Positions 55,904 to 64,000 of a DNA stretch of 64,000 nucleotides are shown here, piece by piece (the first letter of the stretch is position 1; every line of letters starts with the position of its first letter). Made by a program: the position numbers and the translations under genes. The notes beneath the pieces were generated by a model. It saw only the letters and a program-made list of their open reading frames with translations. It was not told where the DNA came from and ran no database searches. Source of the stretch: Alloalcanivorax dieselolei B5 (lineage in GTDB: Bacteria > Pseudomonadota > Gammaproteobacteria > Pseudomonadales > Alcanivoracaceae); contig NC_018691.1 in the NCBI RefSeq assembly GCF_000300005.1, positions 682,001-746,000 of the forward strand, given 5' to 3'.

Positions 55904-57004
55904 ATGTCGCTCAAGCAACAGCTCTCCAATCTCGGGCGCGGCGCCACTTTCGCTGCTCTTTTTTCCGCCACGGTGATGTCCGCCAGTCTGATCAGCGGTC
56001 AGGCCGTGGCGGAGGAAAAAATACGCTGGCAGGTACCGCTGGCATTCCCTTCCCACCTGGTGGGTCTGACCACCCCGATCAAATATCTCTCGGACAACCT
56101 GAAAGCGATTTCCGGTGGCGATATTCAACTGCGTTACTACGAGCCCGGCGAACTGGTGCCGCCGTTTGAAATCATGGACGCCGTCAGTGAGGGCAAGTAC
56201 CCGGCGGGCTACACCTGGGTCGGCTACGATCAGGGCACCATTCCGGCTCTGCCACTGTACTCGGGCGCCCCGTTCAACATGGAGCCGCCCGCCTATCTGG
56301 CCTGGTACTACGAAGGCGATGGCAAGGCGCTGCTGGAGGAGATCTACGACGCGCGCAACATCCATCCGATGTTGTGCAGCATCATCGGCCCCGAGGGCGC
56401 GGGCTGGTTCGCCAAACCGATTACCGAGTTGAAGGACATCGAGGGGCTGCGGATCCGTTTCGCCGGTATCGGCGGCAAGGTGCTGGAGGAACTGGGCGCC
56501 TCGGTCACCATGATCCCCGGCGGCGAGCTGTATCAGTCCCTGGAGCGCAAGACCATCGACGCCACCGAGTTCTCCCAGCCGGCCATCGACAAGATGCTGG
56601 GCCTGGATCAGATCATCAAGAACTATGTGATGCCCGGCTGGCACCAGACCCTGACCACTTCTCATCTGCTGGTCAACAAGGAAGCCTGGAACAAGCTCAA
56701 GCCGGAAAGCCGCGCCTTGATCGAAATGGGTTGTGAATCCGCCGTTCTCAAGGGATTTGCCCAGAGCGAATGGGCTCAGCCCACCGCCCTGCGGGAATAC
56801 CAGAAGGAAGGCGTCACCGCCCAGACCCTGCCGGAACCGGTGCTGCGCGAATTGGAGAAGGTCACCAACAAGGTGCTCGACGACATGGCCGCCAAGGACG
56901 CCATGTTCAAGCGCGTGCTCACCAGTCAGCGTGAGTTCATGAAGCATCACGCCATCTGGCACAGCAAAGGGTATCTGCCGCGGGATTTCTATCAGTACGA
57001 CTGA
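55904..57004 (+). CDS. dctP: TRAP transporter substrate-binding protein
   Basis: A 366-residue periplasmic solute-binding protein with a Sec signal (hydrophobic core ATFAALFSATVMSASLI, cleavage near AVAEE). Mature features are IRWQVPLAFPSHLVGLT, IEGLRIRFAGIGGKVLEELGA and GGELYQSLERKTIDATEFSQP, typical of DctP proteins related to those for 2-oxo or mannitol/chloroaromatic-type acids. AAGAAGGA precedes the ATG at 55904. It is the first gene of the sigma-54-controlled operon that ends in acetoacetyl-CoA synthetase. An acetoacetate-like 3-oxoacid is a plausible ligand, by context only. Confidence 0.9.
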   Translation: MSLKQQLSNLGRGATFAALFSATVMSASLISGQAVAEEKIRWQVPLAFPSHLVGLTTPIKYLSDNLKAISGGDIQLRYYEPGELVPPFEIMDAVSEGKYPAGYTWVGYDQGTIPALPLYSGAPFNMEPPAYLAWYYEGDGKALLEEIYDARNIHPMLCSIIGPEGAGWFAKPITELKDIEGLRIRFAGIGGKVLEELGASVTMIPGGELYQSLERKTIDATEFSQPAIDKMLGLDQIIKNYVMPGWHQTLTTSHLLVNKEAWNKLKPESRALIEMGCESAVLKGFAQSEWAQPTALREYQKEGVTAQTLPEPVLRELEKVTNKVLDDMAAKDAMFKRVLTSQREFMKHHAIWHSKGYLPRDFYQYD

Positions 57005-57098
57005 TCCGACAGTACGACTGACCCGAACCGGATAACCCCCGGGGCAGGCACCGTCCGGTGCCTGCTGATGTCATTTGCTTTCCGATGCAGAGGTGACC

Positions 57099-57698
57099 GT
57101 GACTAACAAGCCTGTTTCCCTTGATGCGGCGGTCGATGCCTTGCCGTACAACCGGCTGTCCTGGTGGCTGGACCGGCTGGTGGCCGGGGTCGGGCGCTGG
57201 TGCTCCTGGCTCTGGCTGGCGGTTCTGGCGGTGGTATTAAGCAATGTGTTCAGCCGTTTCGTGATGAACGAAGGCTCCATCGCTCTGGAGGAATTGTCCT
57301 GGCACTTTTTCGGCGCCGCCATGATGTTGACCCTGGGCTACGCGGTGGTCCGGGATGACCACGTCAGGGTGGATGTCTTGCGGGAAAAATTCTCCCTGAA
57401 AGCCCAGGCGTGGATCGAACTGGTGGCCATCGTATTGCTGGCCTTGCCGATCCTTTATCTGATGATCGATGCCTTGGTGCCCTACGCCTACAAGGCCTAC
57501 ACCTTCAGCGAACGCTCCCAGGCTCCCAGCGGGCTGCCGCACCGGTTCATTTTCAAAAGTGTGTTGCCACTGGGGCTGATGCTGGTGGCCGTGGCGTTGT
57601 TCTCCCGGGGACTGCGCTGCGCCACTTTCCTGTTCCGTTTTCCTCGTGAAATCCAGCCCGGCACGGATGAGCGCGACGGCACTCATCCCCACCCCTGA
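57099..57698 (+). CDS. dctQ: TRAP transporter small permease subunit
   Basis: A 199-residue DctQ protein with four hydrophobic segments and the pattern IALEELSWHFFGAAMMLTLGYAVVRDDHVRVDVL. GTG at 57099 is chosen because AGAGG lies 5 bp upstream; the frame opens at 57075 without a good site. It lies between dctP and dctM and forms the membrane complex with the latter. Confidence 0.88.
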   Translation: MTNKPVSLDAAVDALPYNRLSWWLDRLVAGVGRWCSWLWLAVLAVVLSNVFSRFVMNEGSIALEELSWHFFGAAMMLTLGYAVVRDDHVRVDVLREKFSLKAQAWIELVAIVLLALPILYLMIDALVPYAYKAYTFSERSQAPSGLPHRFIFKSVLPLGLMLVAVALFSRGLRCATFLFRFPREIQPGTDERDGTHPHP

Positions 57699-57716
57699 TC
57701 AAGAGGCATCACTGTT

Positions 57717-59087
57717 ATGGGTCTGGAAGAAACTCTGGTTATCACCATGTTCGCCAGTTTCATGGGACTGCTGCTGTTGGGCTTTCCCGTGGCCTGGGCG
57801 CTGGCGGGCGTGGGACTGTTGTTCGCCGTTATTGGCAGTGTATTGGTTCAGTATTTCGACGCCGATCTCTGGTTCACCTGGGCCGGCACCATCGGTGTTC
57901 TGGATGCCCGCATCTACGGCATCGTGGCCAATGAACTGATGGTGGCGCTGCCGCTTTTCATCTTCATGGGCATCATGCTGGACCGCTCCGGGATCGCCGA
58001 AAAACTGATGCACAGTCTGGTGCGGGTGCTCGGGCCGCTGCGTGGTGGCTACGCGATCACGGTGGTGGTGGTCGGTATTCTGCTGGCGGCGTCCACCGGC
58101 ATCGTTGGTGCTTCCGTGGTGTTGCTGGGCATGTTGTCGCTGGGGCCGATGATGCAGGCCCAGTACAACAAACCGCTGGCGGTGGGCACTGCCTGTTCGG
58201 TGGGAACCCTGGGCATTCTGGTGCCGCCGAGCATCATGCTGGTGTTGATGGCGGATCGGTTGGGCACCTCCGAGGCTTCCGTTGGCAAACTGTTCATGGG
58301 AGCCCTGATCCCCGGCATGATGCTGGGGGCGATGTACATTCTCTACATCGTTATCGCCTCCTGGTTGAAAAAAGATCTGGCGCCGGCACCGAAGCATCAT
58401 GACCGTCTGGACGGACGGGCGGTATGGGATCTGTTCTTGTCGGTGGTGCCGCCGCTGGCGCTGATCATCGCCGTGCTGGGCTCGATCTTTTTCGGTATCG
58501 CCACCACCACGGAAGCGTCCGGCGTGGGCGCGGCGGGGGCCCTGTTAATGGCGCTGCTCAGCCGGCGTCTGAATATGACGGTGCTCAAGGACGCGCTTTA
58601 TCAAACCAGCCGTACCACGGCGTTTATTTTCGGTATTTTCATCGGCGCCACGGTGTTCGCGGCAGTGCTGCGCGGATTGGGCGGCGATGACGTGATTCGC
58701 GCGGCGATCACCGGTTTGCCGTTCGGTACCACCGGCATTCTGCTGACCATTCTGCTGGTCACCTTCCTGCTCGGTTTTTTTCTGGACTGGGTGGAGATCA
58801 CCTTGATCATTCTGCCGCTGGTGGCGCCAGTGGTGTTCTCCCTCGGCGTGGAACCGGTGTGGTTCGCGATTCTGTTCGCGCTGTGTTTGCAGACCTCGTT
58901 TTTGACACCGCCGGTGGGATTCGCGCTGTTTTATATCAAGGGCGTGTGCCCGCCGGAGATCACCACACGGCACATCTATCTGGGCGTGTTGCCGTTTATC
59001 GCCCTGCAGTTATTGGGCTTGGCCCTGGTGTTCTGGTTCGAGCCCCTGGCCACCTGGTTGCCCAATGAAATCTACGGCGGGCCTTAG
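57717..59087 (+). CDS. dctM: TRAP transporter large permease subunit
   Basis: A 456-residue DctM protein with twelve or so hydrophobic segments, including LLLLGFPVAWALAGVGLLFAV near the start and SFLTPPVGFALFYIKGV near the end. The hydrophilic loop near residue 225 (KHHDRLDGRAVWD) separates the two halves. It starts 18 bp after dctQ and is followed 34 bp later by the acetoacetyl-CoA synthetase gene, in one operon. Confidence 0.92.
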   Translation: MGLEETLVITMFASFMGLLLLGFPVAWALAGVGLLFAVIGSVLVQYFDADLWFTWAGTIGVLDARIYGIVANELMVALPLFIFMGIMLDRSGIAEKLMHSLVRVLGPLRGGYAITVVVVGILLAASTGIVGASVVLLGMLSLGPMMQAQYNKPLAVGTACSVGTLGILVPPSIMLVLMADRLGTSEASVGKLFMGALIPGMMLGAMYILYIVIASWLKKDLAPAPKHHDRLDGRAVWDLFLSVVPPLALIIAVLGSIFFGIATTTEASGVGAAGALLMALLSRRLNMTVLKDALYQTSRTTAFIFGIFIGATVFAAVLRGLGGDDVIRAAITGLPFGTTGILLTILLVTFLLGFFLDWVEITLIILPLVAPVVFSLGVEPVWFAILFALCLQTSFLTPPVGFALFYIKGVCPPEITTRHIYLGVLPFIALQLLGLALVFWFEPLATWLPNEIYGGP

Positions 59088-59121
59088 GGCTTTAACAGGC
59101 ATGCAGTAACAGGAGAAATGA

Positions 59122-61110
59122 ATGAGCAACATGGCACCTTCCCCCGTGGTCTGGTCCCCTTCGGCGGACACCCTGGCCAATTGCCAGATGGGACGTTTCA
59201 AGACCTGGCTGGAGACGCGGGGATTCGGCCCCTTCGCCGATTATCACGCTTTGCACCAGTGGTCGATCGAGGAGATGGAGCTGTTCTGGCAACAGCTGTG
59301 GGACTATTGCGGACTGATCCACGAGGTTCCCGCCGAGCGGGTGCTGGGCGGACGCGGCATGCCCGGCGCCGAATGGTTTCCCGGCATGCGAATGAACTTC
59401 GCCGCCAACCTGTTGCGTCTGGCGGAGGGGGAACACGCCGACCGGGAAGCGGTGGTGGCCTATTGTGAAACCCGGCCGGTGCTGCGCAAAAGTTATACGC
59501 AACTGAAGGCGGACGTGGGGGCTTTGGAAGCCTTTCTTCGTGCCCGGGGCATCGTTCGGGGGGACCGCGTCGCCGCGGTGGTGACCAACGGTTACGAGGC
59601 GTTGGTGGGCATGCTGGCGGCCACTAGCCTGGGCGCCATCTGGAGTTCCGCCTCCCCGGACTTTGGCACAGGCGCCATTCTGGATCGCTTTGGCCAGATC
59701 GAACCCGCCGCTTTGATCGTGGTGAACGGTTACGGCTACGGTGGCAAGGTGTTCGCCCGCCAGGAAGACTTCGCCGGGCTGATCGAGGGATTGCCGAGCC
59801 TGCGTTGCGTGGTCAGTGTCCAGCAACTGCCGGATCAGCCGGCGGTGGCCGGCGATCGGGTCACGCCCTGGCCGGAGGCGCTGGCGGAAGGCCAAGGCCA
59901 GGCGCCCTCGTTCACGCCGTTGCCGCCGGATCATCCGGTGTACATTCTCTATTCCTCCGGGACCACCGGTAAGCCCAAGTGCATCGTCCACGGCGCCGCC
60001 GGGTTGCTGGTCAATCACGCTAAGGAACTGATGCTGCATGGCGATGTGGGGCCGGCGGACCGGTTTCTCTACTTCACCACCTGCGGTTGGATGATGTGGA
60101 ACTGGCAGGCCTCGGCTTTGCTCACCGGCGCCGCCGTCATCACCGTGGACGGTTCACCCGGCTACCCGGATCTGGACATGCTGTGGCGTCTGGTGGCGGA
60201 CGAGAAGGTGACTCACTTCGGCACCAGCGCGCGCTTCCTGGCGGGATGCCGCAAGGCCGGCCTGACACCGGCAAAGACCCTGGATCTGTCCGCTTTGCGT
60301 GTATTGTTCTCCACCGGATCGCCGTTGCTGCCGGAGGATTACGACTGGGTTTATGCCGATGGTGCTCCGAACGTGCTGCTGGGCTCCATTGCCGGCGGCA
60401 CCGATATCTGCGGCTGTTTTGTCGGCGCCACGCCGCTTTTGCCGGTGCGCCGGGGCGAGATCCAATGCCGCTTCCTGGGCGTGGACGCGGTGGCGTATGG
60501 GGAGCACGGCGAGCCGGTCAGCGAAGGCCGGGGTGAGTTGGTATGCCGCCAGCCGCTGCCGTCCATGCCGGTGGCGTTCTGGGGTGACCCTCGGGGCGAG
60601 CGTTATCGCGCGGCTTATTTTGAAACCTTCCCCGGAGTCTGGGCCCACGGCGATTTTATTCACTTCACCGAACACGGCGGCGCGGTGATCCATGGCCGTT
60701 CCGATGCCACTTTGAATCCCGGCGGCGTGCGCATCGGCACCGCGGAAATCTACCGTCAGGTGGAAACCGAGGAGCGGGTCAAGGACAGCCTGGTGGTGGG
60801 CCGCCAGATCGACGGCGATGTGGAAGTGGTGTTGCTGGTGGTGGCGAATGACGGCGGCGACCTGAGCGAGGAACTGATTCAACGTCTGCGGACGAGAATC
60901 CGTGAAGGCGCGAGCCCCCGCCACGTTCCCAGGCATGTTATCGCCGTGCCGGATATCCCCTATACCCGCAGTGGCAAGAAGGTGGAGCTGGCGGTGGCCG
61001 GGCTGCTCAACGGCGCCGTCCGTGGCGATAACCGCGATGCCCTGGCCAACCCCGAGGCGCTGGATCGGATACGTGACCGCCTGCGTCAGGCGAACCTGTT
61101 GCACGGTTAG
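59122..61110 (+). CDS. Acetoacetyl-CoA synthetase
   Basis: A 662-residue ATP-dependent acetoacetate--CoA ligase (AMP-forming), which turns imported or internal acetoacetate into acetoacetyl-CoA for thiolysis. The ATP motif is YILYSSGTTGKPKCIVHGAAG. FLYFTTCGWMMWNW and LLGSIAGGTDICGCFVG are signatures of the acetoacetate branch. The C-terminal lysine region reads PYTRSGKKVELAV. CAGGAG precedes the ATG. As the last gene of the sigma-54-controlled TRAP operon it links uptake with activation of a ketone-body-type substrate. A related short 3-oxoacid is also possible. Confidence 0.92.
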   Translation: MSNMAPSPVVWSPSADTLANCQMGRFKTWLETRGFGPFADYHALHQWSIEEMELFWQQLWDYCGLIHEVPAERVLGGRGMPGAEWFPGMRMNFAANLLRLAEGEHADREAVVAYCETRPVLRKSYTQLKADVGALEAFLRARGIVRGDRVAAVVTNGYEALVGMLAATSLGAIWSSASPDFGTGAILDRFGQIEPAALIVVNGYGYGGKVFARQEDFAGLIEGLPSLRCVVSVQQLPDQPAVAGDRVTPWPEALAEGQGQAPSFTPLPPDHPVYILYSSGTTGKPKCIVHGAAGLLVNHAKELMLHGDVGPADRFLYFTTCGWMMWNWQASALLTGAAVITVDGSPGYPDLDMLWRLVADEKVTHFGTSARFLAGCRKAGLTPAKTLDLSALRVLFSTGSPLLPEDYDWVYADGAPNVLLGSIAGGTDICGCFVGATPLLPVRRGEIQCRFLGVDAVAYGEHGEPVSEGRGELVCRQPLPSMPVAFWGDPRGERYRAAYFETFPGVWAHGDFIHFTEHGGAVIHGRSDATLNPGGVRIGTAEIYRQVETEERVKDSLVVGRQIDGDVEVVLLVVANDGGDLSEELIQRLRTRIREGASPRHVPRHVIAVPDIPYTRSGKKVELAVAGLLNGAVRGDNRDALANPEALDRIRDRLRQANLLHG

Positions 61111-61132
61111 CGGATCGCGCTGATCGCGGCCG

Positions 61133-62047
61133 CTAGGGCGGATGACGTTCCAGACCCGGAAGGTCGCGCAGCGTCTGCTCCAGCCAGTCGACGAAGGCGC
61201 GGACCTTGGACGAGCGGTGTCGGTGGTGTGCGTACACCACCGACACCGGGCTCGGCGCCGGCCGGTAGTCCGCCAGCACTTCCACCAATTCGCCGCCGTC
61301 GAGATGGGGGCGAACGGAGTACAGCGGCGCTTGCACCAGGCCGAAGCCGGACAGGGCGGCACTGATGTAGGCCTCGGAATTGTCCACGGTAAGGCGCCCT
61401 TCCGGTTGGCATTCGTGAATCCGGCCGTGCTCGGTGTATTCCCAGGGCAGCGGCCGTCCGGTGCGGCCGGAGTGATAGATGATGACCTGGTGACGGGAAA
61501 GGTCCTTTGGCGTTTCCGGCGTGCCATACCGGGCCAGGTAATCGGGCGAGGCGCAACTGATCTCGGTGAGGTAGCCCAGGCGCCGGGCCACCAGACTGGA
61601 GTCGGGCAGCTCGCCAACGCGCAGCGCGCAGTCCACACCTTCCTGGACCAGATCCACCAGCCGGTCATTGATGCCCAGTTCCAGATGGATCTCCGGGTAG
61701 CGGTCGCAGAATGCCATCAGCCGGGGCAGGATCACCAGCCGCGCGGGCCTGGCCGGCAGATTGACGCGCAAGCGCCCGGACGGCCGGTGGCCATCGGTGA
61801 ACAGGGCCTCGGTGTCCGCCAGTTCCTCCAGCAGATGAAGGCAGCGTTCGTAGTAGGCGCCGCCGTCCAGAGTCAGGGACACCCGCCGGGTGGTGCGGTG
61901 CAGCAGCTGTACACCAAGATGATCTTCCAGTTGCCGCACCGCGGTGCTCACCGTGGCCTTGGGCAGCAACAGGGTTTCCGCGGCCCGGGTGAAATTACCG
62001 GCATCCACCACCCGGACAAAGATTTCCATGGCTCGCAAACGGTCCAT
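61133..62047 (-). CDS. LysR-family transcriptional regulator
   Basis: A 304-residue LysR regulator. The N-terminal winged helix (MEIFVRVVDAGNFTRAAETLLLPKATVSTAVRQLEDHLGVQLLHRTTRRVSLT) is followed by a periplasmic-binding-protein-like effector domain. It belongs to the YafC/DmlR-like group from the look of the HTH. It diverges from an aldo/keto reductase gene with a 136-bp gap holding an inverted repeat near its own start. It converges with acetoacetyl-CoA synthetase and need not control it. Confidence 0.9.
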   Translation of the reverse strand: MDRLRAMEIFVRVVDAGNFTRAAETLLLPKATVSTAVRQLEDHLGVQLLHRTTRRVSLTLDGGAYYERCLHLLEELADTEALFTDGHRPSGRLRVNLPARPARLVILPRLMAFCDRYPEIHLELGINDRLVDLVQEGVDCALRVGELPDSSLVARRLGYLTEISCASPDYLARYGTPETPKDLSRHQVIIYHSGRTGRPLPWEYTEHGRIHECQPEGRLTVDNSEAYISAALSGFGLVQAPLYSVRPHLDGGELVEVLADYRPAPSPVSVVYAHHRHRSSKVRAFVDWLEQTLRDLPGLERHPP

Positions 62048-62060
62048 AAGGCACCAGTTA

Positions 62061-62081
62061 CTGTTCGGTAATCGTGAACAG
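62061..62081. promoter_or_regulatory. LysR-type operator
   Basis: CTGTTC-N9-GAACAG is a perfect 6-bp inverted repeat containing the T-N11-A core (62065-62077). It lies 14 bp from the LysR start, the usual position for autoregulation, within the divergent region shared with the aldo/keto reductase. Confidence 0.6.
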
Positions 62082-62183
62082 AGTTAACCATGAATACCGG
62101 TTTATCAGCCAGGGTTGAACGAACACACTGTGCCGGTCTGTTTCCTTCCATTGCAAAGAGCATGTCTGTTGAGGAGCACAAAG

Positions 62184-63173
62184 ATGCAACAACGACGACT
62201 GGGCCGGGATGGTCCGTTGGTATCCGCTCTGGGGCTGGGCTGCATGGGCATGAGTGATTTCTATGGGGACCGGGATGACCGGGAATCCATTGCCACCTTG
62301 CACGCGGCCTTGGAGAAGGACGTTACCCTGATCGATACCGCCGACATGTATGGACCGCACACCAATGAAGAACTGGTGGGGCGTGCCATCGCCGGCAAGC
62401 GCGATCAGGCGTTCCTGGCCACCAAATTCGGCATTGTCCGCGATCCCTCGGATCCGCACGCCCGTGGTATCAATGGCGCCCCGGACTATGTGCGCAAATC
62501 GGTGGAAGGCAGTCTGCGCCGCTTGGGCGTGGACACCATCGATCTGTACTACCAGCACCGGGTGGATCCGCAAGTGCCGATCGAGGACACCGTCGGCGCC
62601 ATGGCCGATCTGGTGCGGGAAGGGAAGGTCCGCTACCTCGGATTGAGCGAGGCGGCGCCGGATACCCTGCGCCGGGCGCAGGCGGTGCATCCCATCAGTG
62701 CCTTACAGAGTGAATACTCTCTGTGGACACGGGATCCGGAAGACGGGGTGTTGGACACCTGTCGTGAACTGGGCATCAGCTTTGTCGCCTACAGTCCGCT
62801 GGGGCGGGGTTTTCTCACCGGCGCGATCCGCTCGCCGGAGGATTTCGAGGAAGGCGATTTTCGCCGCCACAATCCGCGTTTCCAGGGCGAGAATTTCCAG
62901 CGCAATCTGGACCTGGTGGATCAGGTGCATGCCCTGGCCGAACAGAAACAGGTACTGCCATCGCAGCTGGCGCTGGCCTGGGTGCTGGCTCGGGGCGAGG
63001 ATGTGATCGCCCTGTTCGGCACCAAGCGCCGCCGTTATTTGCAGGAGAATCTGGCGGCGCTGGAGGTGCGGCTGAGCGACGATGAACTGGCGCGGCTGGA
63101 TGCGATCTTTCCCCGCCACGGCGCCGCCGGCGAACGCTATGGCGAGGAAGGCATGCGTACCGTGGGAAACTAG
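62184..63173 (+). CDS. Aldo/keto reductase (YakC/AKR13-like)
   Basis: A 329-residue NADPH-dependent reductase with the full tetrad: Asp and Tyr in [18 protein letters not shown], Lys in FLATKFG, His in [22 protein letters not shown] at the start and the cofactor loop [14 protein letters not shown] are typical of the AKR13/YakC group that reduces aldehydes and ketones. GAGGAG (62171-62176) precedes the ATG at 62184. It diverges from the LysR gene, its likely regulator. It ends with a 4-bp CTAG overlap with the next gene on the other strand. Confidence 0.9.
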   Translation: MQQRRLGRDGPLVSALGLGCMGMSDFYGDRDDRESIATLHAALEKDVTLIDTADMYGPHTNEELVGRAIAGKRDQAFLATKFGIVRDPSDPHARGINGAPDYVRKSVEGSLRRLGVDTIDLYYQHRVDPQVPIEDTVGAMADLVREGKVRYLGLSEAAPDTLRRAQAVHPISALQSEYSLWTRDPEDGVLDTCRELGISFVAYSPLGRGFLTGAIRSPEDFEEGDFRRHNPRFQGENFQRNLDLVDQVHALAEQKQVLPSQLALAWVLARGEDVIALFGTKRRRYLQENLAALEVRLSDDELARLDAIFPRHGAAGERYGEEGMRTVGN

Positions 63174-64000
63174 CCGGGCACGGCGGTTCCAATGGGCTGC
63201 CCGCTGGCCAGCCGGCGCTCATCCAGCAACCAGTCGCGGAAGTCGGTGACGATGGTCCGGGGGGAGGCGCGCTCCGGGCTGACGATGAAATAATGGAATC
63301 GGCAGGGCAGCGCCACTTCGCTCAGCCGCCGCAGGGTGCCGGCGGCCAGTTCCGTCTCCACCAGCTCCGGGCAGACCAGCCAGGCGCCCTGGCCGGTGAG
63401 GGTGGCCTCCAGAGCCAGCAAGCCGTTGCCGAAGTGGTGCTCGCGAGCGTCGGCGGGAAAAGACTCGCCGGCCGCTTCACACCATTCGCGCCAGCCGAAC
63501 CGCTCGTTGGAACGGCCGGCGGTATTGTCGGTGAGCAGGGCGCCGTTATCGAGCACCTCGGTGATGGTGTTCCGCCCGGTTCCGGGAGCGGCTACCGGCA
63601 CCAGCGCCACTGCCAACAGTGGTGAGCTGTTCATCTCCGGGTATTGGCCATAACCAAAGCGGATCGTCAGATCAATACCGGCGCGGGAGAAGGCGGCAGC
63701 GGTGACCGGTCCGCCGGGAGCGGTGTCCACGGAATGCAGACTGGCCTGCAGACGCACTTCCGCCTCCGGATGGCGGGCGTAGAAACGATGCAGGCGTGGC
63801 ACCAGCCATTTGGTGGCGAACAACGGCTCGGCGCACACCGTGATGACGTCCTTGGCTTCGCCCTGGCTGCGCAGTTCATCGACGGCATCGACCAGCGCGG
63901 CGAAGCCGTCCTGTAACCGGGGCAGGATGCTCAGCGCCGCCGCCGTCGGCGTGACCCGGCGATGGTGGCGAATGAACAGCGCCACCCCGAGTTGTTCCTC
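63170..64000 (-). CDS. LysR-family regulator, 5' end beyond window
   Basis: The 3' 831 bp of a LysR gene; its start lies past 64000. The visible part begins at the end of the winged helix ([19 protein letters not shown]) and continues through a complete effector-binding domain, 276 residues in all. The RHHRRVTPT wing and the domain's length fit the GcvA-like group. The stop codon shares CTAG with the end of the aldo/keto reductase gene. Target not visible. Confidence 0.88.
   Translation of the reverse strand, partial: EEQLGVALFIRHHRRVTPTAAALSILPRLQDGFAALVDAVDELRSQGEAKDVITVCAEPLFATKWLVPRLHRFYARHPEAEVRLQASLHSVDTAPGGPVTAAAFSRAGIDLTIRFGYGQYPEMNSSPLLAVALVPVAAPGTGRNTITEVLDNGALLTDNTAGRSNERFGWREWCEAAGESFPADAREHHFGNGLLALEATLTGQGAWLVCPELVETELAAGTLRRLSEVALPCRFHYFIVSPERASPRTIVTDFRDWLLDERRLASGQPIGTAVPG

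Overview
The window is 64 kb of GC-rich, gene-dense gammaproteobacterial chromosome. The housekeeping genes (hldE, waaA, tolC, thiC, nudF, yqiB, cpdA, yqiA, parE, parC, efp, epmA, epmB) and a FimX-like twitching regulator resemble Pseudomonas/Oceanospirillales relatives. Together with two TRAP transporters, a Baeyer-Villiger-type monooxygenase and several fatty-acid/CoA enzymes, they suggest a marine or hydrocarbon-associated genus of the Alcanivorax/Alloalcanivorax type. That placement is inference from gene content only. I see no rRNA, tRNA, CRISPR array, prophage or intact insertion sequence.

Layout. 1-10.7 kb: envelope genes (O-antigen-ligase-like protein, hldE, waaA, tolC) interleaved with an AraC regulator, a monooxygenase and two oxidoreductases. 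10.9-14.9 kb: thiC-nudF-yqiB-cpdA. 15.0-22.2 kb: a type VI secretion (T6SS) effector island. It holds one 1774-residue protein joining a VgrG spike to a VasX-like, membrane-spanning toxin region, a translationally coupled membrane protein that is the likely immunity factor, and another small membrane protein. 22.3-29.1 kb: a minus-strand catabolic operon (thiolase, acyl-CoA synthetase, TRAP P/Q/M, quinone oxidoreductase) divergent from a PAS-LuxR regulator. 30.4-35.4 kb: yqiA-parE-parC. In E. coli yqiA and parE directly follow cpdA, so the 15.5 kb between cpdA and yqiA here looks like an insertion or rearrangement product.

35.4-50.7 kb: a small transposon-like element, an acyltransferase, an outer membrane protein, DUF2058, an AraC regulator with a penicillin-acylase-family lipoprotein, a MarR regulator, an alpha/beta hydrolase, the complete EF-P beta-lysylation set (epmA, efp, epmB), and a two-gene FimX locus preceded by a perfect CRP/Vfr-type site. 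50.7-61.1 kb: a tightly overlapping CoA operon (thiolase-like protein, CaiB-type transferase, GST) divergent from a sigma-54 activator. The activator faces a second TRAP operon ending in acetoacetyl-CoA synthetase, with three matching palindromes and a sigma-54 promoter between them. 61.1-64 kb: a LysR/aldo-keto reductase pair and a LysR gene cut by the window end.

How it fits together. Two loci repeat the same plan: capture an organic acid with a TRAP transporter, activate it to a CoA thioester, and regulate the operon from an adjacent or divergent sensor gene. Convergent gene ends carry inverted repeats (33-bp arms at hldE/araC and two REP-type hairpins), probably serving as bidirectional terminators. 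The strongest candidates for something new are the VgrG-VasX fusion with its coupled partner, and the sigma-54 enhancer array of the ketoacid-type TRAP operon.
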